Assembly (NCBI GenBank): GCA_030272585.1
Contig: BSYQ01000014.1
Span: forward strand, 2,046,001 to 2,110,000
Source of the DNA: Bryopsis sp. KO-2023
Taxonomy: Eukaryota; Chlorophyta; Ulvophyceae; Bryopsidales; Bryopsidaceae
Reading direction: 5' to 3'
DNA length: 64,000 bases
A program made the position numbers and the translations under genes. How positions within the stretch are numbered: position 1 is the first letter of the stretch; each line of letters begins with the position of its first letter. The notes below the pieces were generated by a model that did no database searches, was not told the origin of the DNA, and saw only the letters and a list, made by a program, of their open reading frames with translations. Positions 11,794 to 22,678 of this stretch are shown piece by piece.

Positions 11794-12650
11794 TTGGTTG
11801 ATTCTCGATTGTTTTTGGAGGGGGAGGGTGTTGACAAAATCGCCAGCCCCACATTGCCTTCCAATTTTCCCAATTTCTGGTGCTTGCTCCATCCTGCCCA
11901 GCAGGTGCTTGTCACTCTTTCCGATGGAGCCGTGGGATTGCACTGTTTGTGTGCATCAGAGAATAGCCCTTCAACAATCAGTCTTGCAATCGAACCAGGG
12001 GGAAATATATATACATATATTTTTCATTTTGTCAGACCGATTCCAAGTGTGAGAATCTCTGGCTGAGTGGCATGTGGGATTGTCTGTGGCAGTTTAAAAA
12101 GATTTCAAAAGCTGACATGATTCTGCAGTTTACAGTTAATTTTGGCAGAACAACATTTGTTTCCCTTAGAGATGTTTTTTTTCATATATGACAGACACTA
12201 ACCAAACAGTCTGCCAGACTGTTCAGTGAACCGTCTCCTTGGTGGCATTGATCCACACTGATGGATCAGGTTTCACAACCATTAGATATGCAAAAAGAAA
12301 CAGCTATCACTCTGTATGGGTTTCCCAGCAAGAAAACTATTCGAGCACGCCACCTGTTGGTGTGCCGTGGTATGACACATCGACCGATTTGAAATCCTGA
12401 ATTTCTTGGTTGGTTTTGCACACCCTAGTGGGCAAAGACAGCACAAAGCAAGACTCGAAATGGACAATTGAAAATTCACAATATATCATGCACTTGAAAC
12501 CCCACCAACCCACAGGGTTCAAGGCTTCGATTCACCTGGGGCGAAAATGCTGCCAACACATACACCAGAACGGACGTCGTTTACTAGGGATTTTAATCAT
12601 TCCTTTTCAATAAATATGTCTCTTTCCATTGTTGTGGGATAAAACGTTCC
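11794..12650. other. 3' region of NAA38-like gene and intergenic DNA
   Basis: No coding exon is supported. The part up to about 12092 is the source (or sister) of the duplicated segment found at 59440-60066. Confidence 0.5.
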
Positions 12651-13306
12651 TACATGTGCATGAAGAGTCCCATCACAAATTCCACCTCAGCCCCTGACGG
12701 TTTGTACTTATTCATTTTTCTCTTGCGTCCGAGCGGGGACTCAGCATTTTCCGTCGCCTGGACATTTCCCCATTTTGCTAGGCTGAAGGTGTGTAGATAC
12801 CAGGTGTACAGATACCTGGATACAATCGGTGCTGGTGGAGAAAAGGCGTTATCGATCGAGTAGAACCTATCTGCTAAATCCCGTAACAGAAACGCTTGTG
12901 GGCTGGAAAATTCAACCCAAGATCTTTCTGTCATTTTTGGTCTTGGAAGTGCGGTGTGGCATCCCGCCCCATCGATGGGGTGGGAGATCCCACCCCCCGT
13001 GGTGGTGGTGCTTACGCCCATCTGCTGTATCGAGTTGGTGCCTTTATAGATTTCATAGGAAACGATAAACATACTGAATGGGGCGTCCTTTTTTGTTCTA
13101 GATTGATACGGGATTCGGTGGTCGTTGTGGCGGCGGTGGTGGCGGCTAACGTACTTGGCCTGCTTTCGTTTCGTTTCGAGATTGAGCTTCAGAAATTCGA
13201 ATTCAATGAAACGCAGGTGAGAATCTTTTTCCAAGATGGACATTGATGCTGATTCTTACGATTTCTGCCAGAGCTGCTCGACAGTTGCTTTCCAAACTGC
13301 TCATTA
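12650..13306. other. Unresolved coding-like stretch, open on both strands
   Basis: The minus strand is open for 197 codons (12650-13243), ending VEFVMGLFMHM. The plus strand has an exon-like segment from about 13120 (after TTTTTTGTTCTAG) to 13216 (CAG|GTGAGA). It contains a hydrophobic Val/Ala run (VVVVAAVVAANVLGLLSF) and joins in phase 0 to a final segment after TTTCTGCCAG ending TAA at about 13306. No upstream plus exon in the required phase was found. I cannot say which strand, if either, is coding. Confidence 0.25.
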
Positions 13307-13614
13307 ATTGCAGCTTTCGCACATAAGGAAAAACTGATAAATCAATTTAAAAGAGAGAGGGACAGAGAGGGAAGGAGGAAAAAAAACACCACCCAAGATG
13401 GCTATTCATCAAAGGCTACATTAAAATTAATTCAACTGTGGAATTAGTTTTCATTGAAAATCAAAATAACAGAGAAAAAACACCGGCTCTTTTGAGACTG
13501 ACCTTTTGCTCTTGTCGCTATCAATTTTTTAAAAGAGGGCCCAACTGATTCATTTGGATTCTTATCCTGCTGTGTAGAAACGGCTCTCAGCCCTGTTCCC
13601 TGCTGTACGCCATA

Positions 13615-16156
13615 ATGGGAGATCCACCAGGCGGAAAAAACGATCAAACATTTTCCAGGACTCTGCTGTGCCTGCTGGGTCTAGCATTGGCTGGGGCGAT
13701 GCTCAATTTGAGCAATCCCTTCAAATCACACACCATCACTCTCATTATCAGCCCCGGAGAGCAAAATGCAAGGAGTCTGTCATCCGAGGAAGCGGGGCTC
13801 GATGCTGCAGTAGGATTTGAAGGTAGAAGATGAACAGAACAGCTCCTCTCTTTCCATCAAAATTCCTTTCGTTTCGTGTTTGGAATTGAAAAGCGTGGAT
13901 CTGAGTTTAATTTGTGGGGGCATCTGTTTTCTTTCTTGAATCACCTTTATGAAACCTTGACGGATAAGTTAGAAAATGTGCCGCATTTCAGGAGTTGATT
14001 TGACAGCCAGTGGCCACTCTCTTCTTGCACAAGTACCAGACAAGTAGGATGAAAACCTTATAATTGCTATATAAATCAATCTAGCAGTGCAAGTGTTTAC
14101 TGATCATAATCTGGTGCAATATATTCAAGTCTCTACAAAAGAAACGACAATCTGGAGATAATCATTGCTCCATCTGTGAAGTTCTATTGACGCTCAGGGT
14201 TTTGTTTGATGATATCGATATTCCATATTCCGAAAGCTCCCCTCAATGTATTTAGAAGGGGGTGCATGCCTAAATGAGATTTTTGGTGTATTGATAGAAA
14301 AGTGCAAAAGGAAGTGGATAATCTATCGGCTAAACAAATCCCACCTTTGATGGGCTTAGTCACCACACATCACAAAACTGGGACGGCACTATTTTCCACC
14401 CTGCTGAGCACCCTTTGCTCTCTTTCTGGAGTGGATTTCCAAAAGGTAACTGAACAAACCCCAAAGCCTTCACGTGGGCCTGAAATTTATCCCAAAATTT
14501 TAAATTTTCTTTTTTTCTTTTTGGACCTCAAGAAGTAAACTACTATCAGATCCTTAGTTAAGGAATCCAACAGCAGAAAGTTTCTTTCAAGAAATTTATG
14601 AGTGAGATCCCATAACCCAAACAAGTTCTGGACATTTTTTTTTCCACCATGAAAACAAACAGGCATCTTTGAAGAAAGGATGGTTGATACCATATCTACT
14701 TATTTGCACTACCCAGGTTGCTGGTGTGATTCCCTTGGGAAATTCGACGTTCGACCGTGTGGTGGAGTATTCTGCTGCGAAAAATTCAGATGGGAGGATT
14801 GCAATATCCATGCATGGATTCAAAGAGTCCTGTTTCGCTGAGCATGAATGCGATCGATTCGACGCGGAATGCAGATTGTCTTCATGCAAACTGCTGGATA
14901 ATGGAGACGAGGTACAGAGCTATGGGATTGTGCATGTTGTAAGAAACCCGCTGGAGATGCTGATTTCTGCGTATTTGTACCATCGAGAAATGGGGAGTGC
15001 TCTTATTAAAAAGGGATTTGAGCTCTGGCTGCTGAAAGATAAATCACACTTGCTGCCGGAACACATGCGTGAAAGATTCAAAGGAGTCCCATACTTTAAG
15101 GTGACCTTATTGTATTTTTTAAACAATTATCTGGGTCTGTGAAATACAAGTAGGGACATTATCGGTGTCTTTTGTTTTTTCAAGTTGACAGCGTTCTTGT
15201 TTTTTTTAAACTTTTCTGTTTTCTTTCTTCCTCTTTTTTTTGACTAAAGAGGGTTGGGGATTGTTTGAAGGGAAAGAGATTTGAAAAGCATCTCGGCTGA
15301 ATGGATGCTAAAATTAACAATAAAAATATTTGTTTTTTTCATAGAAATCGCAAGTGAATTTTAAAAAATTTTATTTTAAAAGTTCTGTTGCATGGATGTT
15401 TTCAGGTGCTGCAAGAGTTGAGTGTGACGGAAGGCATCAGAGCAGAGTTTTTAGTGAATGGGGGTCAAATTTTTCGAGCAGCCAGAAACTACAGAGATTT
15501 GAAAAATCGAGGTGGAGCGATAAACATTCGTTTTGAGGATTTGCAAAACAAATACCAAAAAACCATGAAGAGGGTGTTCGAGAAAATTGATATATCCAAG
15601 AATGTGCCGATGGAGGCATTGCTGGAGGTACAATGAAAACGGAAAAAAAAAAAAAATCACGGAAAGGTTGGTTTATTCGAATCGATAAAGTTGCATGTCA
15701 AACCCAGCATCGATAAAGCTTTCGTACTCAGGTGATTTACCCCACTCAGGTGATTTTGGCCATAAACGCAGCTGAATTTCTGCAAAAAAACGATTGAAAA
15801 ACAAACCAATATACGTATATATATGTATATAAAACCATGGCATATTAGTATTTTTTGCAACATCTTAATTGCTTCATTTTTTGAAGATCGATGCATATGT
15901 ATTTTTCATTCAATCGTATATGTCATATTTTGGGGGGACATAGGTTGCGAGCAACTACGATGTTCAAAGCATGCCAAGAGAAGTTCTGTCCGAAAAAGTA
16001 GGTATTCACATGACGGAGGGGAAATTTGACAAGACTGTTCTACGGAAAGTGCTGTACGATGATCACGAGCTGAGAAATGCTATGAACAGTCTGGCGAAAG
16101 AAATGGGATATGATTCACCCTTCGAAAAAATCACACCACAGCTTATGCAAAGTTAA
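13615..16156 (+). CDS. Type II membrane sulfotransferase (PAPS-dependent), six exons, about 408 aa
   Basis: Exons 13615-13822, 13992-14043, 14298-14445, 14717-15100 (alternative start 14663), 15406-15627 and 15944-16156 join in frame. Residues about 17-33 form a single hydrophobic segment (LLCLLGLALAGAMLNL), as expected for a Golgi-type signal anchor. At about 109-116 the sequence TTHHKTGT resembles the 5'-phosphosulfate-binding loop of sulfotransferases. At about 209-226 VVRNPLEMLISAYLYH matches the 3'-phosphate-binding motif (RNP..S.Y.Y). These two motifs and their order place it in the PAPS sulfotransferase superfamily, probably modifying glycans or other secretory cargo. The acceptor substrate cannot be read from sequence. 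It is complete, with TAA at 16154-16156. Confidence 0.85.
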
Positions 16157-17724
16157 GTCTTCAAATTAATGCATGCATGCGTTTCGTGCATTTCTATTCA
16201 GAGCCAAGCAACTTTTTTGATTTTTTTGATTTGATCTTGGCCTTTTTTTGTCTTCTTTTTTTTCAAAGGTGGTGGAAAAATCGCAAAAATATCATGGGTT
16301 TCGTTTAGGGGTTTTTATTGCAGTGTAGTTTGTTGAATGCAAATAGTCGAAAGAAAAATGGAAAAAAATGGATTAAAAATATCTTTTTACTGAAAGCTCA
16401 AGAGAATGTTGCGTTTGAATCTAGTCATGTGATTTTTGATGGTTAAAAAAACATAGGAGAAAATCTGAAAATGAGCTAGTCCAGAAAAACAGAAGTAAAG
16501 GAATATTCGTGGTTTTAAAAGCAGCTCATTTTTTCTCTTCAACATTTTTAGGTCCTGTATTCATAATCTCACGGATGCTGGAATTTTTATTTTTATTTTT
16601 CGCTTTCTGATTAATTTAAGTCAATTGGAGGGGGAAAACTTGAAAGAATCTCAGGTTTTCCCCCCAGGGGGTGGGGTGGGGGGGAGATCAAATTGTTTTT
16701 TTTTGACGTCTAGTCTTTTTTTCGTTTTGAAAAAAAGGACAGGTTAATGCACCAATAGCACTAGGAGTTGGCTGAAAAACCATTTGAGAAAGGAGCGAAA
16801 GCTCATCAAATCAACTACCATTTTTTACGTTGTTTTCATTCATTTTTATTACTTAGGTTTGTGGCAGAGTGTGATTGACAGAAAGGAGGGGAGGGGGGGG
16901 GGGACACATTTTTTGAAATATCCTTGACGGGGTCTGATAATTTCGGCAATTAAATGTAATCATCGATTGGTGAATAACTTGGGGATGGATTCCAGAGGGT
17001 TAAGGTCTGTGAGAAATTTGGGAAAAAGACGAACTATGTGGGGGGGTCTGTTGTAGTGATCTTACTTTGCAACCAATTGAGGGGCTCTCCTCGACTTTTT
17101 CTTTTCCCAAACCTCTTTCGATGGAAGTGAAAATGTTGCATGTGCAAGCATATTGGCGTAAATGAACACAAAATGATATTTGTGGGTATAAAAGGGGTAT
17201 CTAGGTCCAAAAATCCTGACTGGTGTGCATGGATAATTCGTCTGCGTGTTATTTGTTTGTTTGTATGTTTTAAACAATAACCAAGAAATACATTAAGACA
17301 AAATGAAGTCAAGAATCGTAAACAGATTTCCAAGAACTAATATTCAAACAGACAAACACAATTACGTCAGTGAACTTTTCTTCACTTCAAGCAGTTTATG
17401 AGCTATAAAATCAAACCCAACCCAGTACAGACCCCCCACAAGACATCACTCAACAGAAAAGAACTCACAAGCACACACAAACCCCAACCAGCTTTTTGAG
17501 TGTGGAAAAACACTACTGACTGCTCTGTCTAGTGATTTTTATTTTTTGTAGCAGACAATACTTCAGTGGGTTTTCGTGTAAGCAACAAGCAACAGTGTCA
17601 CACAGTGTTTGAAAAAGAAAAAAGTTTTTAAAATAAAAAAACCTAACATGATGAATTAGATGGGCCTAAAACCTAGTTAATGCCAAAAAATGGCCCATCC
17701 ATAAACAGGAAAAAAGAAAAAACC
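16157..17724. other. Intergenic, A/T-rich, no gene recognised
   Basis: 3' flank of the sulfotransferase (+) and of the membrane protein (-), so a convergent intergenic region. It holds poly-T and poly-G runs (for example near 16672 and 16888). Short ORFs look like chance. Confidence 0.5.
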
Positions 17725-18831
17725 TCAGAGGATCTCCCCAAGGTGGCAGAAGATCCAAGGGGCGGCGAAACCTGGGGGGGGCACCACGCCACAGCCACGG
17801 AGGTACTCGTCCACGTGGGCAGCGATGACGACAGGCTCCGTTCCACCCTGAACCAGCCCTGAAAAAACAAACCACAAAGCTTTCTGTAACAGTTTTACCA
17901 TGCATCGATGCATCTCATTCGATTTAAATTCTGGCACCCAGGCAGAGAGATCAAACCCAACATCCAGAGTTTGAACCTCCTCTCTTTTTGCAAACATATT
18001 CTACAACAGGCGTTCATATGAACCACACAACGAAACACTATCAATAGCAAGCACACAGTTGTAGCATTCACAGACCACCAAGTTGATGTGTTTTGTTTTG
18101 AATCGAAACCTCACATTGCATCCCTTGCAGCAGGGCTTGAAGTGTCTCGGCGTCCTGGAACATTGCATCCGGCAGCACGAACAGCCCGGTCGACAAATCT
18201 CTCCCCAGGATTCCACCCATGACTCCCCCGCGCGAGATCATCATGTCGCCGCCCTCGATGAAGACCAGGGTCGCAGCACCCACCAACTGCCCAACAGCCC
18301 GGATGCCGTTTCCATGCTTCCAAACGACCTGAATATAAGTAAGTTCCAAGGTATGACTTACAACTTACAATCCTATTTAGAATCTTTCCAGAAAAGCACA
18401 CAAAGCCAAGCAAGCTGGTTCCAGAGCTGATGAATAATCAGTGATGATACATGTGCACTTACAAGGTCAAAGGTGGCGTCCGCGAGGAGTAATCGCAGCT
18501 CCCTCGTCGCGAACGCTGGGTCTACTTCCCCCACCTGCACCATCGTTCATACTGTCAAGCCAATCGTGTCGCAAGGAACGCTAAAAATCCAACACATACC
18601 CACACCATAGCTCGGCAAAGTTTGAAGCGGAGAGGTTTTGGATAAGCTCACCTCTTCTGTTTCTGGCAGCGCTTTGAGCGGCTTCCCTGCGTAGGGTACC
18701 AGCGCGCCAGTGATTCCGTCAAGCTTGGGGCAGGAGGGTTCTGCGTTTTTCCCTCTCCTGTGCCTCCACCAAGCTGTCAACCCCACGACTGCACCAGCGA
18801 CGACGCCCGTGATGGCCAAAGCAGCTCTCAT
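17725..18831 (-). CDS. Small membrane-anchored protein of unknown function, four exons, 199 aa
   Basis: Exons 18652-18831, 18463-18534, 18115-18328 and 17725-17858 sum to exactly 600 nt with consistent phases (0, 0, 1). Donors include GTGAGC, GTAAGT and GTGAGG. Residues 4-21 (ALAITGVVAGAVVGLTAW) are a transmembrane segment or signal anchor followed by basic WRHRRGK. A conserved-looking middle is rich in Gly and hydrophobics (GNGIRAVGQLVGAATLVFIEGGD, written here only as a description of residues about 89-111). The end reads PVVIAAHVDEYLRGCG and stops after HLGEIL. I do not recognise the family. Topology suggests an organelle or endomembrane anchor with a folded domain of about 170 residues. 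Confidence 0.65.
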
Positions 18832-19631
18832 ATTTCCCGGCTTGCAAGCAAATGGTCAAAAGACAGTGAACTCGTGCGCAACGATAACCGTCAATATTTG
18901 CTCAAAGGAAACGTGAGCTTTGTCTTGAGTTGGCTGCCTTTTATTGACATCTCCAGTAACCGTCGGAACAAACAACCATCGTAACTGGGCCGGTCGTTAA
19001 TGAGTACAGTTGTGGTTGCTGTCGTCCCTGTGCGATGAAACTGTAGCAGTTAACAACGATTCCCAAAAGCAGTGTGCCAAGACTTAAGGGTACAAAAGCA
19101 TTGGTTCTTCCTGAACATTGCTTTCGTTTCCAGGTAACAAGAAAAGCAAAACCCTCGAGATAGTTTCTTGAATGAATCTCACTGGAGCCCAATCACAGCA
19201 ATGGTCTCCCTCATTTTCTTGACAAAACGGATGGATTCTTGGGGAACGAAACAGAGTATCGTTTTGCTTTTTGATTCGATTTTCTTCTGAAATGTTCTCC
19301 TGTAAAGTTTCAATATGGGTTGGAAAAGCATCACCCATTTTCCTGGAATTCTTGACTTCCATCAAGAATAAAAAGGAGCTCTCTGGTTGTCATTATTAAA
19401 CCAAGATGGAGGCATTGACCCTCAATCAAATTCTAGCTTTTGATTGGGGTGACTGGGATGTATAGTTCATTGCAACTGGTTGTATTGGGCATTTCAAGAC
19501 ACTTTTCACATACATGTCTGAACATCTGCATGCATCACATTGAAATTCATCTGCAGCCCTGTTCTGTTTGTTGGAACAGGGGTCGTACTTTTTACAACGT
19601 AAGAATGTGAATTACTAGCAACATTTAAAAT
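18832..19631. other. Intergenic, upstream of membrane protein gene and downstream of mTERF gene
   Basis: About 800 bp between two minus-strand genes. No supported exon; it contains the 5' region of the 18831 gene. Confidence 0.5.
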
Positions 19632-21128
19632 CTATGTGTAGGAACGTGTCCGGATGGCATTCAGTTTTTGGTCGAGCGAGAGAAATCTCCAGCTGTCCTC
19701 GAAAGCCTTGATTCTGGCTTCCCCAAACCGTTTATCGAAATTCCTTCGAGATTCCAGCACCAGCGAATCGAGGGAAAATTTGGTGTAATCCTCCCCATTG
19801 CAATCCAAAAAAGCCACTCTCATCAAGACCCTCTTCTCCAGGGAAAACGTGAAATACGCCGGACACCCGAAAATCTCCTCCCGGCTTTTCTTCAGCGCAT
19901 CCCGTGCAAAAACGAACATGTCATCCAGCTGCTTGGGGCTCATCACCAACACCCTGATATTTCTGGAACATAATTCGGACACCCCATCCGGAGTAATGCC
20001 TCTGTCCAAAAACCATTTCCGAGTTTCCATCAAATTCTGCAAAGGCGGAACGAACACCCGGGGCCACCGCTTCAGAATGAGACTGATATGGACATAACCC
20101 AATTTGATTTCCGTACGAAGCCACTCCAATTTTTCCCCCACAAACTGCTGAAAGTCCAACCACACCAGGTCAGGGGCCTCCCTCATCACTTCCATCGCCT
20201 CCGACCTGGTTAAACCCAGCCCCAAGAATTTAGCTATTTTGTTTTCCACCTCGTCAATCGAGGAAACCCCCAGAATTTCAGGGGTGCTCCTTATCATTTT
20301 GGAAACCTGGCATCTGGTGAACCCCAAATCCATCAACCCCAAAACCCGAGGCCTGACGGTTTCTTCTGAATGACTAAGGATTTGAGGGTACCTAACCATG
20401 GCTTTCATAAATCCCCCCTCCTTGAAATTCAGATAAGCCTCGAAAAACCGAGCCGTCGTCCGGAGCCCATCTTTCTCCCCCACCACTGGGGGGTGCCTGA
20501 GAATCATACTCTTGGCATCCTCCCTCGAATATCCCTCCTTGGTGACCATATCGACGAAAGGCATTATGTCAGACTGCGGATAGAACCCCAGAAACTCAGG
20601 ATGCCTCTCCACCATGTCCAGCACATCCTTGCCTTTGAAATCCAGCCTTTTCATTAACCATGCCAGTTTCCTCTCCAGATCCTGAGGTTTGATGTTCAGC
20701 ATGGTCAACGTCCCCAAAGCCACCTTTTTCCTGGCTTCTCTGTGCATTCCCCACCGCTCCAACACCTCCAGATTATCCTCCAGATGGCTCTTCAGCCCCT
20801 TCAAACCCCACTGGCGACAGCATTCCCTCCACTCAGCGTCAGAAATGCCCACGGCTTCCAGCGCTGGGCTTACGGGGAGTACGCTCGTCGAAAGCGAGCG
20901 GTTTCCCGGGGTCGATTCGCTAGAACAGCACCAGCCATCACGTTTTGCTGCCTTCAGCCAAAGCCCCGAAAGGAGATATCGACCTGATCCCTGCAACGCG
21001 AGAAGTGGAGTCGAGAAGCGACACAGAGAAGCAAGACTGGTCGATGCCAACATCCAGTGTAGTTCCCACCCCCATCTAGAGCAGCCTGTATCAAGAATGA
21101 TGCTACGCAAAACAGGTGGATTTTTCAA
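19632..21128 (-). CDS. mTERF family protein, intronless, about 498 aa
   Basis: A single uninterrupted reading frame. Residues 1-75 are Ser/Arg/Leu-rich, compatible with an organelle transit peptide. The rest is a string of roughly 30-residue helical mTERF repeats with the typical leucine/proline spacing: LGFTRCQVSKMIRSTPEILGVS, LGLTRSEAMEVMREAPDLV, ILKRWPRVFVPPL. mTERF proteins are helical solenoids that bind organelle nucleic acid and control transcription termination, splicing or ribosome function in mitochondria or plastids. It lacks introns while its neighbours have several. It is clearly paralogous to the gene at 45904-47349: shared WRE-C--WG, DNLEVLERWG versus ENLELLEKWG, LERKL-WL, and a C-terminal KL-(A/S)I(R/K) box. 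An in-frame later Met could be the true start. Confidence 0.88.
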   Translation of the reverse strand: MKNPPVLRSIILDTGCSRWGWELHWMLASTSLASLCRFSTPLLALQGSGRYLLSGLWLKAAKRDGWCCSSESTPGNRSLSTSVLPVSPALEAVGISDAEWRECCRQWGLKGLKSHLEDNLEVLERWGMHREARKKVALGTLTMLNIKPQDLERKLAWLMKRLDFKGKDVLDMVERHPEFLGFYPQSDIMPFVDMVTKEGYSREDAKSMILRHPPVVGEKDGLRTTARFFEAYLNFKEGGFMKAMVRYPQILSHSEETVRPRVLGLMDLGFTRCQVSKMIRSTPEILGVSSIDEVENKIAKFLGLGLTRSEAMEVMREAPDLVWLDFQQFVGEKLEWLRTEIKLGYVHISLILKRWPRVFVPPLQNLMETRKWFLDRGITPDGVSELCSRNIRVLVMSPKQLDDMFVFARDALKKSREEIFGCPAYFTFSLEKRVLMRVAFLDCNGEDYTKFSLDSLVLESRRNFDKRFGEARIKAFEDSWRFLSLDQKLNAIRTRSYT

Positions 21129-22678
21129 GCATGTGGTGGTCCAGCATGTGTTTTTTTTTTTTTTTTCTTTTCAGTCCACTGGTGGATGGACTGGTGAATG
21201 TAACATCCTGGGGGATGGAATGAAATGGGTGGATGCGTTGAATGGGAGGTCTGGTTGCTGGGAGTAGAAACTTTGATGCAACAATCCTCACAGGTGGGGA
21301 TGTCTGACCCAAGGGGTGTATAGAACTTTCAGGGAGATTGTGTAGGAAGGAAAAAAAAGCAGGTTTGTGTGGAGGGAAATCACCAACAGATGATTACGAA
21401 GCGGAGGAAAAAAAAGGGCCATCATGAATTGCTGTTCTGAAAAAAAAACATGGTTGAAAGAGTTTGCCTGATTTGGAAAGCAACTGCACGTTTCAAAAAA
21501 AGATACAAGAAAAAGTGCCTCTTTAAAAAGAACCTTCTTGAAAGAACACAAGCAAAACAAACGCCCTCTATTATAAGTGAAACCACTTGATTCCCATTAT
21601 CCTCAATTGTTCCTTTCTTTTTTTTTTTCACCTCTTTTTTTTCTCCCGCTTGCCCTAAAAAAAAACATTCATCTTTCTTTTTTTCCCCTCTTTGCTGTAT
21701 ATTTTCCAATATCAACTTTTTTCCACCCCTTCCAATTTTTTTTTCTTCAGCTTTTTTTTTTCTGGTACAATCAACGATAGAGGAATTAAGAAACCACTGT
21801 GATTGGATTGATTTCTTTCTATCTTTCAACTTTTTATGAAAACAAAAAAAAAGCAAACCCCCTTGCTATATATGACCAAATATATGAAAGCTCTCATGCC
21901 ATACCTAAAGTTTTTCACAAATATTTCCTCACTCGTTTTGCCTAGGACAAAAAAAAACCTCACACGCTTTTTCTTTTTTCACCTGTATTTGAAAAACCAC
22001 AACACAAGAAAGAGGAGGGATGACAGGGAAAATCGCACACAAATGCAATTTGTTCCAGATTTTTTTCTCTCTTTTTTTAGCGCTACCATTTCCCCCCCCC
22101 TCTCCCCCGGACAAAGAAAAAAGAAAGAACCCAATTTGCATAAAATTGAAAACCTCAATACCTTACACAATCCTAACCACCAAAACCAAACGCAAGAAGT
22201 TTTGAAAAGGCAACAAAATGCAATATAAAAAGTTTTTTTTTTTTCCAAAAGCAAGTTTTTTCTCTTTTTCCCCCCAACCTTACCCCCCACCTCCCCTATG
22301 ATATCAAATACGAAACCACCAAAACATTCAAATTTCCCATTTCCCCCCCTTCTAGATTTGTTTTTCATGCCGACCCCAACTTGAAACAAATCTCTTGTTT
22401 TTTTTTCAAGGCCCCTTCTTTACCAACACTTCCCTTGAAAAAAAAAAAAAAAAAGAACACGATGAAACAAAACTGATCGAAAACCGGCAACCAGCAAAAC
22501 TGAACGATTCAAAACAAAAACCTGAGCAGAAAAAAGACCCTGTCAAATCTTTGATTATTCTCCTTTTTCTAACTACCTTGACTCTCTATGTGCGTATTTC
22601 GAGTGCATGTATGTCTGCCTATTGAGGAAAAACCAACCAAAAAAAAAACAGCAAAAGAAAGGAAAAAGGCAACTTTGC
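21129..22678. other. Pyrimidine/purine-skewed low-complexity intergenic DNA
   Basis: Dense poly-T, C/T-rich and A-rich runs across 1.5 kb between two minus-strand genes. Open frames on either strand translate to Lys- or Phe-rich junk. No gene supported. Confidence 0.6.

Noticed and set aside
19668..21267. Plus-strand frames opposite the mTERF gene
   Set aside because: Shadows of a 498-codon frame with clear mTERF repeats on the minus strand.
21300..22650. Several 60-140-codon frames on both strands
   Set aside because: They translate to Lys-rich or Phe-rich low complexity from poly-A/poly-T tracts.
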